Program-made: the position numbers and the translations under genes | Notes under the pieces: generated by a model | What the model was told of the DNA's origin: nothing | Seen by the model: the letters and a program-made list of their open reading frames with translations, nothing else | The model's database searches: none | Origin: Parabacteroides goldsteinii DSM 19448 = WAL 12034 | GTDB lineage: Bacteria > Bacteroidota > Bacteroidia > Bacteroidales > Tannerellaceae | Direction: 5' to 3' | Assembly (NCBI RefSeq): GCF_000969835.1 | Contig: NZ_KQ033912.1 | Span: 3,185,373-3,249,372 of the forward strand | DNA: 64,000 bases | In this document: piece by piece, positions 53,507-62,789 of the stretch | Layout: every line of letters begins with the position of its first letter | Numbering within the stretch: position 1 is the first letter of the stretch

Positions 53507-55342
53507 CTATTCCCAACCCGGATTCTGTTTGATATTCGGATTTAATACCATCTGATTCAATGGTATCGGGTAAAGATAATAATAATCCGGCCATAATTTA
53601 TTCGGATCCGGATGGAATTCCAGATAACCTTCATCCGCACCTCCGTCGATGGTCACAGCCGTACCTGCCGGGAAGTCTGATTTTCGGACATATTGCCCGA
53701 GTTTTTTCTTCATGGCATAATGGCACTTCTTCCATCTTCTGAGATCGTCGAAACGGAAATTCTCTGAAAACAGTTCGATACGTCTTTCCCTGCGTACTTC
53801 CCATAAGAGAGGAGATACGGCATAATCGCCTGCATATCTCGAATCACCCAAATCCCGCTTCGGATCAAAACTTTCATTGATCTGCGATACAATCATCGAA
53901 GGAACATTTGCCCGTGAACGTATTTTGTTGATGGTCATGTCAGCAACGGACTGGCTGAATTCTCCCAGTTCAACCATTGCTTCGGCATAATTCAGCATCA
54001 CTTCTTCTACCCTGAATATCGGCATGTCGGTCTCTTCATTCCGTTGAGAACCCATGCTCAGATAAGTATTGAAATATTTCCAGTTATTATATCCGAATGC
54101 CGATTTGTACCAGGGTTGCCCGTTCAGGAAGAAATCGTAGTGGGGATTTTCTCCTAAGATACCGCCATCGTATCCTTGTCTGAACGGCAGTGTTTTCTGA
54201 CGTTCGGCCGGAACGATCAGATTGATACTGTCAATAAAACTACGGTCTTTCGGATTGTCCGTAAACTTCCATTTGTTATCCCAGGCCGTTGTCGATTCCG
54301 AACGGTCGACTACATAAGGCGGAGTAACGTGCAGCCATAAACGGTGGTCCCTGTTGCTGAATTCGTCGTACATGTCCTTGTCGCCCAGGAATATCTGACT
54401 TGTCCAGCGCGGTTTGCCGTCCGAACATAAATAGCTATCCACCATGTCGCGGGTTACATTATAGAATGACTGAGCCGTGGTTCCACCGATGCTGGTAGCA
54501 TGTACAACATTGGCATCATTGGCATACGCTTTGTAAAGGATGATTCCGGTCATACCATTTAACGACAATGAATTGAACAGGTCGTCGTAGTTGCTGTGAA
54601 CGTTCGGATATACCTTTAATACTTCTTCGGAAGCCCGCTTACATTCCCGCAGGAACTTTTCAGCATCCTGTAGTCCGTGATATTTTCTCCAGGTTCCTTC
54701 AAACAGACAGAAACGGGAGAGTAATGTCTGTACCACCACGCGGTTGATTGTGTTGGCTCCATCGCCATCCTGATTGATGTTCTGTTCTGCATACTGAAGG
54801 TCTTCCAGGATATGATTGGCAATGACATCTCTGGAGTCTCTTTCCCCATAAATGATATCCGTTTCATCGTCTGCCAGTACATGGTCGATCCAGGGAACAC
54901 CGCCGTAAGCGGAAAGTAAGGTCAGATATCGGTAGGAACGGAAGAAGTAACCGACACTGCGCCAGTGGTTTCTTTCCGTTTCAGTCATATCCGACGTCTC
55001 GATATGGTCGAGCATGAGGTTTGTCCGGCGGATGAATGAATATTGTGCCCATGGTGTATTGTCTGTTTTTGACGGGGGAACGACAATTCCCCTGATCCAA
55101 TCGGTTTCGCCTGACCCCCGCGTGGAGTTATAGGAGATATTGTCTGTGTTGGTTTCTCCGTAACCGAGTGCCGGGAATGTTTCATACAAACCCCATGCAT
55201 ATGTTTTAAAATTGTCGTATGATTTGAATACGGTTTCAGCAGTGGGACTGCCCAGCGGGTATCTTTCCAGGAAATCGTTATTCATGCAGCCGGAAAATCC
55301 GAAAATGACGAGTAGTCCGAATAATATTTTGAATGTCTTCAT
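53507..55342 (-). CDS. SusD/RagB-type glycan-binding lipoprotein
   Basis: 611 residues from ATG 55342, which starts a lipoprotein signal peptide with lipobox FSGC (Cys19). It continues MNNDFLERYPLGSPTAETVF, typical of SusD. The TPR core is followed by FRVEEVMLNYAEAMVELGEF and EVRRERRIELFSENFRFDDL. Length is at the upper end for the family. It partners the SusC encoded 16 bp upstream. Confidence 0.96.
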   Translation of the reverse strand: MKTFKILFGLLVIFGFSGCMNNDFLERYPLGSPTAETVFKSYDNFKTYAWGLYETFPALGYGETNTDNISYNSTRGSGETDWIRGIVVPPSKTDNTPWAQYSFIRRTNLMLDHIETSDMTETERNHWRSVGYFFRSYRYLTLLSAYGGVPWIDHVLADDETDIIYGERDSRDVIANHILEDLQYAEQNINQDGDGANTINRVVVQTLLSRFCLFEGTWRKYHGLQDAEKFLRECKRASEEVLKVYPNVHSNYDDLFNSLSLNGMTGIILYKAYANDANVVHATSIGGTTAQSFYNVTRDMVDSYLCSDGKPRWTSQIFLGDKDMYDEFSNRDHRLWLHVTPPYVVDRSESTTAWDNKWKFTDNPKDRSFIDSINLIVPAERQKTLPFRQGYDGGILGENPHYDFFLNGQPWYKSAFGYNNWKYFNTYLSMGSQRNEETDMPIFRVEEVMLNYAEAMVELGEFSQSVADMTINKIRSRANVPSMIVSQINESFDPKRDLGDSRYAGDYAVSPLLWEVRRERRIELFSENFRFDDLRRWKKCHYAMKKKLGQYVRKSDFPAGTAVTIDGGADEGYLEFHPDPNKLWPDYYYLYPIPLNQMVLNPNIKQNPGWE

Positions 55343-55358
55343 GATCGTATGTTTTAAT

Positions 55359-58300
55359 TTAGAAAGTAACATTTATACCCAGTGAATATTTTTTCATGAA
55401 AGGATATTCCCAGGCTCCTTTTGAAAGCATATCCGATTCCATTCCTTCTGGCAGATGGTCCCAGGTATGCAGATTTTCACCACTGACAAATACCCGGATA
55501 TTATCCATATAGATCTTTTGACAGATATTCTTGGGTAATGAATAAGACAGAGTAATGTTCTGTATTTTCAGGTAAGCGGCATTTGCCAGATATTTGGTTT
55601 GCACTTTCTGGTTGAATTTCGTATTCGTTTCATTCTGCGGATACACTCTCGGATAGAAGGCATCCGGATTATCTGGAGTCCAGAAGTCGAGTGTTTCCTT
55701 GAATAAACTACCCCAGCTTCCGTTCGGCCATGCCATCTGGTCGGTGCGCCAGTAGTCGCGTTTTCCTATCCCGCGTAAAAAGATAGACAGGTCGAAACCT
55801 TTGTAACTGACTCCGGCTGTGATACCGTATTGGTAACGGGGAGTATTGTTGCCTATGATGCGCTGGTCGCCCGGATTGTGAATGGTGTTGTCGCCTTCGA
55901 AAATAAATTCGGTGTCATCGTCGAAGTTCTTGTAAAGAATATCACCCGGATATACGGTTCCTGCTCCCTTGAACATCGGGATACCCGGTTTCAGGGTTCC
56001 GTCTGCATTGAAATCGTCCGTCGTATAGAAACGGTCGGTTACGTATCCCCATATTTCACCCAGCTTCATGCCTTTCCGGTAAAGGTCTTTTCCGAACAGG
56101 CCGGCTTCATTGTCGTATTTGGTGATTTCAGATTGCGAGTCATACAGGTTGAAACCTACCCGGTAGCCTACATCTCCTATCCGGTCATGCCAGTTGATCT
56201 TCAGTTCCCAGCCGTATGTTTTCAGGTCTGCGGCATTTTGTTTTGCAGCACTGGCACCGACTACTCCCGGCAATTCCATTCCCGGAGCCAGCATACCTTT
56301 GGTATCACGGCGGTACCAGTCGAATGTGGTATTCAGCTTGTTGTTGAACAGATCCAGGTCGAAACCGAAGTCTAGTGTATAGACTTTTTCCCATCCAAAG
56401 CTGCTGCTGACCATGGCCGGAGCTCCCAGTGTCGTAACCTTTTGCCCGTCCACCAACCAATTGGAGAGGTAAACGTTCATATCCGGGATATAAGGATAGT
56501 TATCGGGGGTATTGTCGGATTTCAATATGACCTGGTTCCCGATGGAACCCCAGGATGCCCTGAGCTTCAGGTTGGAGAGCCATTCGTTTGTCGCTTTCAT
56601 GAAATTTTCTTCCGAAATACGCCAGCCGGCGGAGAAAGAGGGGAAGAAACCGAACCGGCTGTTTTTGGGGAAACGGGAAGTGCCGTCGTAACGTCCGTTG
56701 GCTTCCAGCAGGTATTTGCCGGCATAGCTGTAATTCACACGATAGAATAATCCGCGGATGGCAAATTCCTCGAACGCGTCATTCGTAATCGGAGTACCTG
56801 TCGATAAGGATAACGAAGGCAGTGAACTGACCACTACATCTGTACGATAAGAATATTGGGATTCGGTATGGCTCGACTCCTGGTTGTATCCTCCCATCAC
56901 CGAAATATCATGTTTACCGAACGTTATATCGTAATTGGCGAATAAGTTGACGGCGTTATAATCCGTATATTTGGAAGTGACCGCATAGCTGGAGTTCTCC
57001 GTGCTGTTCAGTACCCCGGTAAAGTTCATTCCTATATACTGATATTTGTTCTTATAAAATTTATTTTGTTCGGTTGTCCGGTTGTAAGTGTATTCTCCGG
57101 TTATCTTAAGACCTTTCAGCGGGCTCAGGATGATTCGTCCCAATGCTCTTAGGTCATTTCTTTTGATTCTCCGGGGATCGCCGTAACGGATATAAGTGGC
57201 GGGAGACTCAGCCGGATAGACTGTCCCGTTTTCCTCATAATCTTCATTATTCTGATAAGATGGCAAATTCATGGCGGCTACCCATACAGTATTACGTCCT
57301 CCTGCCTCTACTTTTTTCTGTTTGGAATTACCATATTTCAAGTCGAGTTGGGTTGTCAGCCAGGAATTGACATCTACTCCCATAAATGTAGAGAGGTTGA
57401 GTCGGTCATAGCTGTCTTTATCCGTAATCAGGATACCGTCTTCTCCGGTATAACCGACGCCGATGCGATAGACTGTCTTCTCACTACCGCCGGAAACCGA
57501 CATGCTGTGGTTCTGCATGAATCCGAAATTATCTGTCATATCGTCGAACATATTCCGTTCTTTCATCAGAAATAGATTGCCGTTTTCGTCAAAGATATAT
57601 CCGTTCGGATATTTTCCCGGGTTGCTCTGGTAATCACGGATATATCCTTCCCACTGGGTGATATTTGTGCCATCTACATAGGTGTTGTTAGGCCACCCCA
57701 TTTCTTTGTAGGCCAGGATTGATTCCAGCGGATTGGCTTTCTGAGGTAACTCCAGCGGCTTGGAGAACGATATATTATTGTTGTAATTGAATTTCGGAGC
57801 GGAATCTTTCTTTCCCTGCTTCGTGGTGATCAGGATAACACCGAAGGCGGCTCTTGCCCCGTAGATGGCTGCCGAAGCGGCATCTTTTAATATGGAGACC
57901 GATTCGATTTCCTGTGGATCGATCATATTGATATCCATCGGAACGTTGTTCACCAGTACGAGAGGCGTACCTCCATTGATAGATGTCGTACCACGGATAT
58001 TATAACTCATTGCGTCACCTGGCGTACCGGTTTCCGATCCGATCTGTAATCCGGGTGTCGTCCCTTGCAAAGCCTGTGCTATGTTAGGGACCGGACGGTC
58101 TCCCAATGTTTCCGATAAATTGACGGAAGCAACGGCTCCGGTCAGGTTGACTTTCTTCTGGGTTCCGAAACCGACCACTACGACTTCGTCCAATAACTGA
58201 GTGTCTTCTTTTAAAGTGACGGTAATGTCTTTTTGTCCCTTCAGATGAATGTCTTGCGAAATGTATCCGATGAAAGATACTGTCAGGGTAGCATCCTGGG

Positions 58301-58796
58301 TAGCGTCCAGGATAAATTGTCCGTTCAGGTCTGTGATCGTTCCGTTGTTCGTTTTCTTGTCGATCACGTTAGCTCCGATGACAGGCATTCCTGTTTCGTC
58401 GATCACTTTACCGGTGATTTTTCCTTCCTGCGGCATTTTATCGGCCAGCAGGACGATCTTATAATTCTCTATCCGGTAACTGCCAGGCGCAAGCAACTGA
58501 TTTAACACCTCTTTGATGCTGGCCTCTTTGAGATTCAGACTGACCTGTCTGTTCATGTCGATCTCTGAGTTGTTGAGGAAAAAGACAAAAGGAGTTTTCT
58601 CTTCGATCACTTTGATTGCTTCACTCAGTTTCACATGGGTTAATTCCAAGCTTATTTTCGTATTTTGTGCATAACCGTTTATTGCGTAAAGCTGAAAAAA
58701 GCAAAAGCCTATAAATAATAGTATTAGCTTCATTTTTCTGAATGAATTAATGTTAAGAAAGGAAATAGCATTCCTTTCCGTGGAAATTTTTTTCAT
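55359..58796 (-). CDS. SusC/RagA-type TonB-dependent transporter with STN domain
   Basis: 1145 residues from ATG 58796; MKLILLFIG... (ATG 58733) is an alternative and the frame extends to 58877 without family support. Order: signal peptide ending NGYAQ, STN (about 48-115), CarboxypepD-regulatory-like domain (about 125-200, starting ITGKVIDETGMPVIGANVI), DEVVVVGFGTQ, plug with GGTPLVLVNNVPMD, and beta-barrel ending KYSLGINVTF. It would import oligosaccharides with the downstream SusD and signal to the FecR encoded upstream. Confidence 0.96.
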   Translation of the reverse strand: MKKISTERNAISFLNINSFRKMKLILLFIGFCFFQLYAINGYAQNTKISLELTHVKLSEAIKVIEEKTPFVFFLNNSEIDMNRQVSLNLKEASIKEVLNQLLAPGSYRIENYKIVLLADKMPQEGKITGKVIDETGMPVIGANVIDKKTNNGTITDLNGQFILDATQDATLTVSFIGYISQDIHLKGQKDITVTLKEDTQLLDEVVVVGFGTQKKVNLTGAVASVNLSETLGDRPVPNIAQALQGTTPGLQIGSETGTPGDAMSYNIRGTTSINGGTPLVLVNNVPMDINMIDPQEIESVSILKDAASAAIYGARAAFGVILITTKQGKKDSAPKFNYNNNISFSKPLELPQKANPLESILAYKEMGWPNNTYVDGTNITQWEGYIRDYQSNPGKYPNGYIFDENGNLFLMKERNMFDDMTDNFGFMQNHSMSVSGGSEKTVYRIGVGYTGEDGILITDKDSYDRLNLSTFMGVDVNSWLTTQLDLKYGNSKQKKVEAGGRNTVWVAAMNLPSYQNNEDYEENGTVYPAESPATYIRYGDPRRIKRNDLRALGRIILSPLKGLKITGEYTYNRTTEQNKFYKNKYQYIGMNFTGVLNSTENSSYAVTSKYTDYNAVNLFANYDITFGKHDISVMGGYNQESSHTESQYSYRTDVVVSSLPSLSLSTGTPITNDAFEEFAIRGLFYRVNYSYAGKYLLEANGRYDGTSRFPKNSRFGFFPSFSAGWRISEENFMKATNEWLSNLKLRASWGSIGNQVILKSDNTPDNYPYIPDMNVYLSNWLVDGQKVTTLGAPAMVSSSFGWEKVYTLDFGFDLDLFNNKLNTTFDWYRRDTKGMLAPGMELPGVVGASAAKQNAADLKTYGWELKINWHDRIGDVGYRVGFNLYDSQSEITKYDNEAGLFGKDLYRKGMKLGEIWGYVTDRFYTTDDFNADGTLKPGIPMFKGAGTVYPGDILYKNFDDDTEFIFEGDNTIHNPGDQRIIGNNTPRYQYGITAGVSYKGFDLSIFLRGIGKRDYWRTDQMAWPNGSWGSLFKETLDFWTPDNPDAFYPRVYPQNETNTKFNQKVQTKYLANAAYLKIQNITLSYSLPKNICQKIYMDNIRVFVSGENLHTWDHLPEGMESDMLSKGAWEYPFMKKYSLGINVTF

Positions 58797-58869
58797 ACAT
58801 TTGTACTGTTTTAAATTTAACTTATTGTTCTCATCTTCTAGCTTTTTGAGAACAGTTTGTTTCGCATTA

Positions 58870-58898
58870 CCGGGCAAATGTTACCAGCATTTGCCTGG
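58870..58898. other. Hairpin in the leader of the second susC
   Basis: CCGGGCAAATG (58870-58880) pairs with CATTTGCCTGG (58888-58898) with one G-U pair. It lies between FecR and SusC with no T run in the gene direction, so it is probably an RNA-processing or regulatory stem. Confidence 0.6.
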
Positions 58899-58957
58899 AT
58901 TGTTTTTAGACTCTCCGGTTTCTTATCTCATAGGCATTCTGTTTTTTATGGTTCGTA

Positions 58958-59959
58958 TTATTTAGGTTTCACATAGATTACATCATCTTTGATCGAATAA
59001 CGAATAGGTGCGATCATTTCCAGCAACTTGAATATTTCGTCGGGCGATTCTTTCCGGATCGTCAGCGACAGGCGCTGGTCGACAGGAGTTCCCGGTTGGC
59101 AGACGAGTTCCATGCCGTACCATAGTTTAATCTTGTGTAAGATGACGGACAGTTTTTCGTTGTTGCATACCAGTTTTTCGTTGATCCATAATATATATTC
59201 GGAGGCATCGACCTGCCTTATTTCATGAACGCCGGTCTCTTTATCCAGGATGATTCGTTGGTTGGGTTTCAAGAGGATGCTGTTCGGATTATTCGGTAGT
59301 TGTATTTCAACCTTTCCGGTGAGCAGGGTGGTTTCGCTGTTCATTTTATCCGAGTAATCCTTTACGTCGAAGCTTGTGCCCAGTACATTGACTGTCATTT
59401 GATTAGTCTCGACGAAAAACGGTGCCTGTTCGTTCTTCCTTACTTCGAAATAACCTTCTCCTTCCAGTTTGACTTTTCTGTATTTGTCGGAAAATTTTTC
59501 CGGATAAGTCAGCTTACTGTTCGTATTCAGCCAAGCGACGCTTCCGTCGGGCAGTGTAACGTAACCTTTGCTTCCCTTGCCCATGATGGCCTGGTTCATA
59601 ATGACAGCTTCTTTCTCTATGTAAACGATATCTGGAGTGTTTCTACCTATATAATATCCTCCGATCGAACAAATCAGGAGAATGGCAATGGAGGCGGCAA
59701 TACGTAAAAACGGGCGTATAGAACGTTTAGACGAACGGCTGTTTTGTTCGTTACGGCGGACGCTCTCTTCAAATATCCGGAAAGCTTTTTCTGTGTAACC
59801 CGGCGCATGCACCGGAGTCTTTCCGGATGCCAGCCAGATATCCCGTAAGTCGATGAATGTCTTTTTATTCGCATCGCTTTCCCGTAACCAGGCTAGAAGA
59901 CGTTCTTTTTCCTCCTTGCCGGCTGTTCTTTGTAAATATTTTAATATGATGTCGTTCAT
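58958..59959 (-). CDS. FecR-family anti-sigma factor (second sulfatase PUL)
   Basis: 333 residues. N-terminal cytoplasmic helices with ILKYLQRTAGKEEKERLLAWL, a membrane segment (about 87-108), FecR domain with LPDGSVAWLNTNSKLTYPEK, LEGEGYFEVRKNEQAPFFV and VNVLGTSFDVKDY, and a C-terminal STN-like domain (about 250-333). It is the first gene of the minus-strand PUL. Unusually, its sigma gene is divergent, 136 bp away, instead of being directly upstream in the same operon. Confidence 0.94.
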   Translation of the reverse strand: MNDIILKYLQRTAGKEEKERLLAWLRESDANKKTFIDLRDIWLASGKTPVHAPGYTEKAFRIFEESVRRNEQNSRSSKRSIRPFLRIAASIAILLICSIGGYYIGRNTPDIVYIEKEAVIMNQAIMGKGSKGYVTLPDGSVAWLNTNSKLTYPEKFSDKYRKVKLEGEGYFEVRKNEQAPFFVETNQMTVNVLGTSFDVKDYSDKMNSETTLLTGKVEIQLPNNPNSILLKPNQRIILDKETGVHEIRQVDASEYILWINEKLVCNNEKLSVILHKIKLWYGMELVCQPGTPVDQRLSLTIRKESPDEIFKLLEMIAPIRYSIKDDVIYVKPK

Positions 59960-60095
59960 CCTTATTTTGTATCCCTTTCGGTAATTATTCGGTTACTCTT
60001 CTATACTTATCACAAAACAAAACCGTTTAACCCTACCTCAATGAGAAAAAAAAGATTATTTTTACGCAAATATTTTGTGAACCGGAGATACAGTA

Positions 60096-60695
60096 ATGAT
60101 AACCATCAGTGATAATAAGTTTAACGAAAGGGGTAGTAGATTGGGTGAATTTGTTTTATTTCAGAAGCTTTTTGAGGATTATTTTCGCTCTTTGGTCACG
60201 TACTCGTACCAGTATGTGAACGACTGGTCGGTGGGTGAAGATATTGTACAGGATGTGTTTATGGCTCTTTGGATCAACCGGGATAAAATTGATTTTGAGG
60301 AACCGATAAAACCCTACTTGTATCGGGCTACCTATAACAGATCGATAAACTACCTTAATTCCGTGTCGGTTCAGCGACGTGTAGATCATGCCGATATGCT
60401 GGATGAACTGATCGACCGGGAGATACTGTCGTATAACCAGCATGACAATCTGTTACTGAAAGAGATAGAAGAGGAGATCACCTCTTTTGTCGGTACGCTT
60501 CCCGAACAGCGTAAAAGAGTTTTTCTGTTGAGCCGTGAAGAAAATCTAAAGAACAAAGAAATCGCGCTTCGTCTGAATATCAGTGAGAAGGCGGTAGAAA
60601 AGCATATAACCAAAGCCTTATCCGATATCCGTACCCACCTGACAGAAACCGGCCTGATGTCCGGCCTGATTTGTTTCTTGCTGAACCAACACTGA
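60096..60695 (+). CDS. ECF sigma factor, divergent from its PUL
   Basis: 199 residues. Region 2 shows WSVGEDIVQDVFMALWINRD (about 48-67) and IKPYLYRATYNRSINYL; region 4 shows LPEQRKRVFLLSREENLKNK and the recognition helix NISEKAVEKHITKALSDIRT. The family relation to the other PUL sigma is clear. It is likely the sigma controlled by the divergent FecR, since no other FecR lies nearby. A perfect -7 element is not visible; TATTTTG at 60070 is one base short. Confidence 0.94.
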   Translation: MITISDNKFNERGSRLGEFVLFQKLFEDYFRSLVTYSYQYVNDWSVGEDIVQDVFMALWINRDKIDFEEPIKPYLYRATYNRSINYLNSVSVQRRVDHADMLDELIDREILSYNQHDNLLLKEIEEEITSFVGTLPEQRKRVFLLSREENLKNKEIALRLNISEKAVEKHITKALSDIRTHLTETGLMSGLICFLLNQH

Positions 60696-60759
60696 TTGTA
60701 TCCCACCGTAGGGAAGCTTTATTATTCAGGTTAAATGCCACATTTGTGATGCAATTGTC

Positions 60760-60788
60760 TTGTATTTAAATAATAAAGCGTATTTTTG
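60760..60788 (+). promoter_or_regulatory. Promoter of the DUF6078-like gene
   Basis: TTG (60760-60762) and TATTTTTG (60781-60788) separated by 18 bp; ATG 60806 follows 17 bp later. Confidence 0.65.
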
Positions 60789-60805
60789 TTAAAACGATAT
60801 ATATT

Positions 60806-61240
60806 ATGAATAAAGACTTTGATTACAATTTACTGCCGTATAAATTTGCTCATTGTATGAACGGACAATGCAAACAAGCTGATAAGTGCCTTCGTAGCAG
60901 GGCGGCTCAGCATATACCGATCGAACGTAAGACCGTTACCTTTGTTAATCCTGCGCATACAAATCCTGCCAATGAAGATTGTCCCTACTTTAAGGCTGAC
61001 CAGTTGCAGCAATTTGCCTTGGGAATGACGCATTTACTGGCGTATATTCCACATAATGATGCAATTGCTATCAAACGACAGATGTTGACCTATTTCGGAC
61101 GAACGCATTTTTATCGGCTTTGGCGTAAGGAGCGTCTTTTTAGTCCCGAGCAACAGGAGTATGTCCGGCAATTGTTCCTTGAAAGAGGTCTTCAGGAAGC
61201 TCCCGTATTCGATGAATATGTAGAGCAATATGAATGGTAA
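60806..61240 (+). CDS. DUF6078-like protein
   Basis: 144 residues, cytoplasmic, no signal peptide. The N-terminal cysteine pattern FAHCMNGQCKQADKCLR (C at about 17, 22 and 28) plus a later EDCPYF cysteine suggests a metal-binding site. Sequence order (LPYKFAHC, then FALGMTHLLAYIP and ERLFSPEQQEYVRQLF) fits DUF6078, a family found in Bacteroidales with unknown function. It has a separate promoter and is followed by a large palindrome. Confidence 0.8.
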   Translation: MNKDFDYNLLPYKFAHCMNGQCKQADKCLRSRAAQHIPIERKTVTFVNPAHTNPANEDCPYFKADQLQQFALGMTHLLAYIPHNDAIAIKRQMLTYFGRTHFYRLWRKERLFSPEQQEYVRQLFLERGLQEAPVFDEYVEQYEW

Positions 61241-61260
61241 AAGGATATAAGCCGTATTTT

Positions 61261-61322
61261 GTTTCTCCCTAATGAAACAGTTGTTTCTATGTAATGGAAC
61301 AAGTGTTTCATTAGGGAGAAAC
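61261..61322. repeat. 62-bp palindrome (27-bp arms)
   Basis: GTTTCTCCCTAATGAAAC at 61261-61278 and its inverse GTTTCATTAGGGAGAAAC at 61305-61322 belong to arms of 27 bp (61261-61287 and 61296-61322) that match at 25 positions around an 8-nt centre. Each arm also contains a GAAAC/GTTTC inversion. No T run follows, so it is not a standard terminator. Confidence 0.85.
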
Positions 61323-61475
61323 ACTTGTTTATCAGTATGTACCGGTTACCGGAAAAGTGACACATCTCTTGCGGATATGGAACTTTATTGATATATTGTA
61401 CCCGAAACTTTGAAAGTTATACTATCGTTTCTAATATTGTCTCTATATTTTGTTTCACTTAAAATCTCAATGAAT

Positions 61476-62639
61476 ATGAAAAGAATAGGCAGTCTTTTAG
61501 TAGTTCTCTTCTTGTTAATGACAGGATGTGGAGACAGTAAGCAATCGGCAGAAGATCTTATCACCGTGGATGTAACAGCTAGTTATCCCAAAAAAGAACT
61601 GATCCTTCAGGATTTTATGGATGTGGAATACATTGCATTGGAAACGAATGATGAGTTTGTTAATCAGGGATTTGTTCAGGCTATAGGTAAGAAATACATA
61701 TTAGTAAAGAATCGAAGCGCTGACGGGAATATTTTTGTTTACGACAGGAGCGGGAAGGCTTTACGAAAGATAAATCATAAAGGGCAAGGTGGTGAAGAAT
61801 ATTCATATATCTTAGGCATTGCCTTGGATGAGGACAAAAATGAAATGTATGTCCACGACCATTATATAAGGAAAATTCAGGTGTACGATTTAGACGGGAG
61901 TTTTAAAAGAAGCCTGAATTACAGAGAACAAACTAAGGATGGATTTTATACGAATATAATCAATTATGACAAAGATCATCTGATTTGTTATGATGAATAT
62001 AATAAGGAGAAAGCTTTTGTTCTGATATCCAAACAGGATGGGAGTATTGTCCGGAAAATAACAATGCCGTTTAAAGAGGCTAAGTTATTAATGCAAAAGA
62101 AACAAGATGGGGAAATGACTTATTCTGTCACTCCCGGTCCTTATTCCAATATAATTCCTCACGAAGGCAACTTTGTTCTTTTAGAACTTTCTACCGATAC
62201 GGTATATTCTCTTTCGCCGGATTACAACCTGCATCCGCTTCTCGTAAGAAATCCGCCTATTCGATCTATGAATCCTGAGGTCTTTTTGATTTTAAGAATG
62301 CTTTCCGATCGTTATTATTTCATGGAAACAGTGAAGAATGTGTGGGACTTTGGTAACGATAGTGGATTCCCTCGAACGTTTTTTATGTATGACAGGCAGG
62401 ATAAGAGTTTTTATGAGTATACTGTTTATAATGGTGACTATTCAACTTCCAAGGAGTTTTATATGAATGATTTAAGGCATGTAAATCAGGAAATCGAATC
62501 ATGGCGTAGAATAGAAGCCTACCAGCTTGTAGAAGCTAATGAGAAAGGAGAACTGAAAGGACAGTTGAAAGAAATTGCAGCAACATTGGATGAAGAGGCT
62601 AATCCTGTGATTATGTTGATAAAACATAAGAAACAATAG
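61476..62639 (+). CDS. 6-bladed beta-propeller lipoprotein
   Basis: 387 residues from ATG 61476 (61470 also possible; the frame reaches only TTG 61410 upstream). Lipobox MTGC makes Cys17 or so the lipidated residue. Repeated strands such as IFVYDRSGKALRKINHKGQG, GIALDEDKNEMYVHDHY and IQVYDLDGSFKRSLNY (about 80-165) match the 6-bladed beta-propeller family (NHL-like) common among Bacteroidales surface proteins. The role is unknown. The gene is followed by a promoter for the peptidase-like gene. Confidence 0.85.
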   Translation: MKRIGSLLVVLFLLMTGCGDSKQSAEDLITVDVTASYPKKELILQDFMDVEYIALETNDEFVNQGFVQAIGKKYILVKNRSADGNIFVYDRSGKALRKINHKGQGGEEYSYILGIALDEDKNEMYVHDHYIRKIQVYDLDGSFKRSLNYREQTKDGFYTNIINYDKDHLICYDEYNKEKAFVLISKQDGSIVRKITMPFKEAKLLMQKKQDGEMTYSVTPGPYSNIIPHEGNFVLLELSTDTVYSLSPDYNLHPLLVRNPPIRSMNPEVFLILRMLSDRYYFMETVKNVWDFGNDSGFPRTFFMYDRQDKSFYEYTVYNGDYSTSKEFYMNDLRHVNQEIESWRRIEAYQLVEANEKGELKGQLKEIAATLDEEANPVIMLIKHKKQ

Positions 62640-62653
62640 AGTCTTTATAACTG

Positions 62654-62684
62654 TTTGGTTTGTCTTTTTTTACGGATAAGTTTG
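62654..62684 (+). promoter_or_regulatory. Promoter of the S41-like gene
   Basis: TTTG (62654-62657) and TAAGTTTG (62677-62684) with a 19-bp spacer. The ATG is 106 bp further on, an unusually long leader for this window. Confidence 0.7.
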
Positions 62685-62711
62685 CTTGTCGATAATTATG
62701 GACGAGCAAAC
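62680..62711. other. Hairpin overlapping the -7 box of the S41-like gene
   Basis: GTTTGCTTGTC (62680-62690) pairs with GACGAGCAAAC (62701-62711) with one G-U pair. It covers the end of the -7 element and the expected transcription start, so it may be an operator; as a terminator of the upstream gene it lacks a T run. Confidence 0.6.
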
Positions 62712-62789
62712 TCATCGGGTATAATGATGTTTACACAATAAAAGGTCTTAGATTGTATTAAGGTTATACCGAAATTCTATTTTTATATT

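Noticed and set aside
61261..61322. parS partition site
   Set aside because: It has GAAAC/GTTTC elements but not the TGTTTCACGTGAAACA core, and no parAB genes are nearby.
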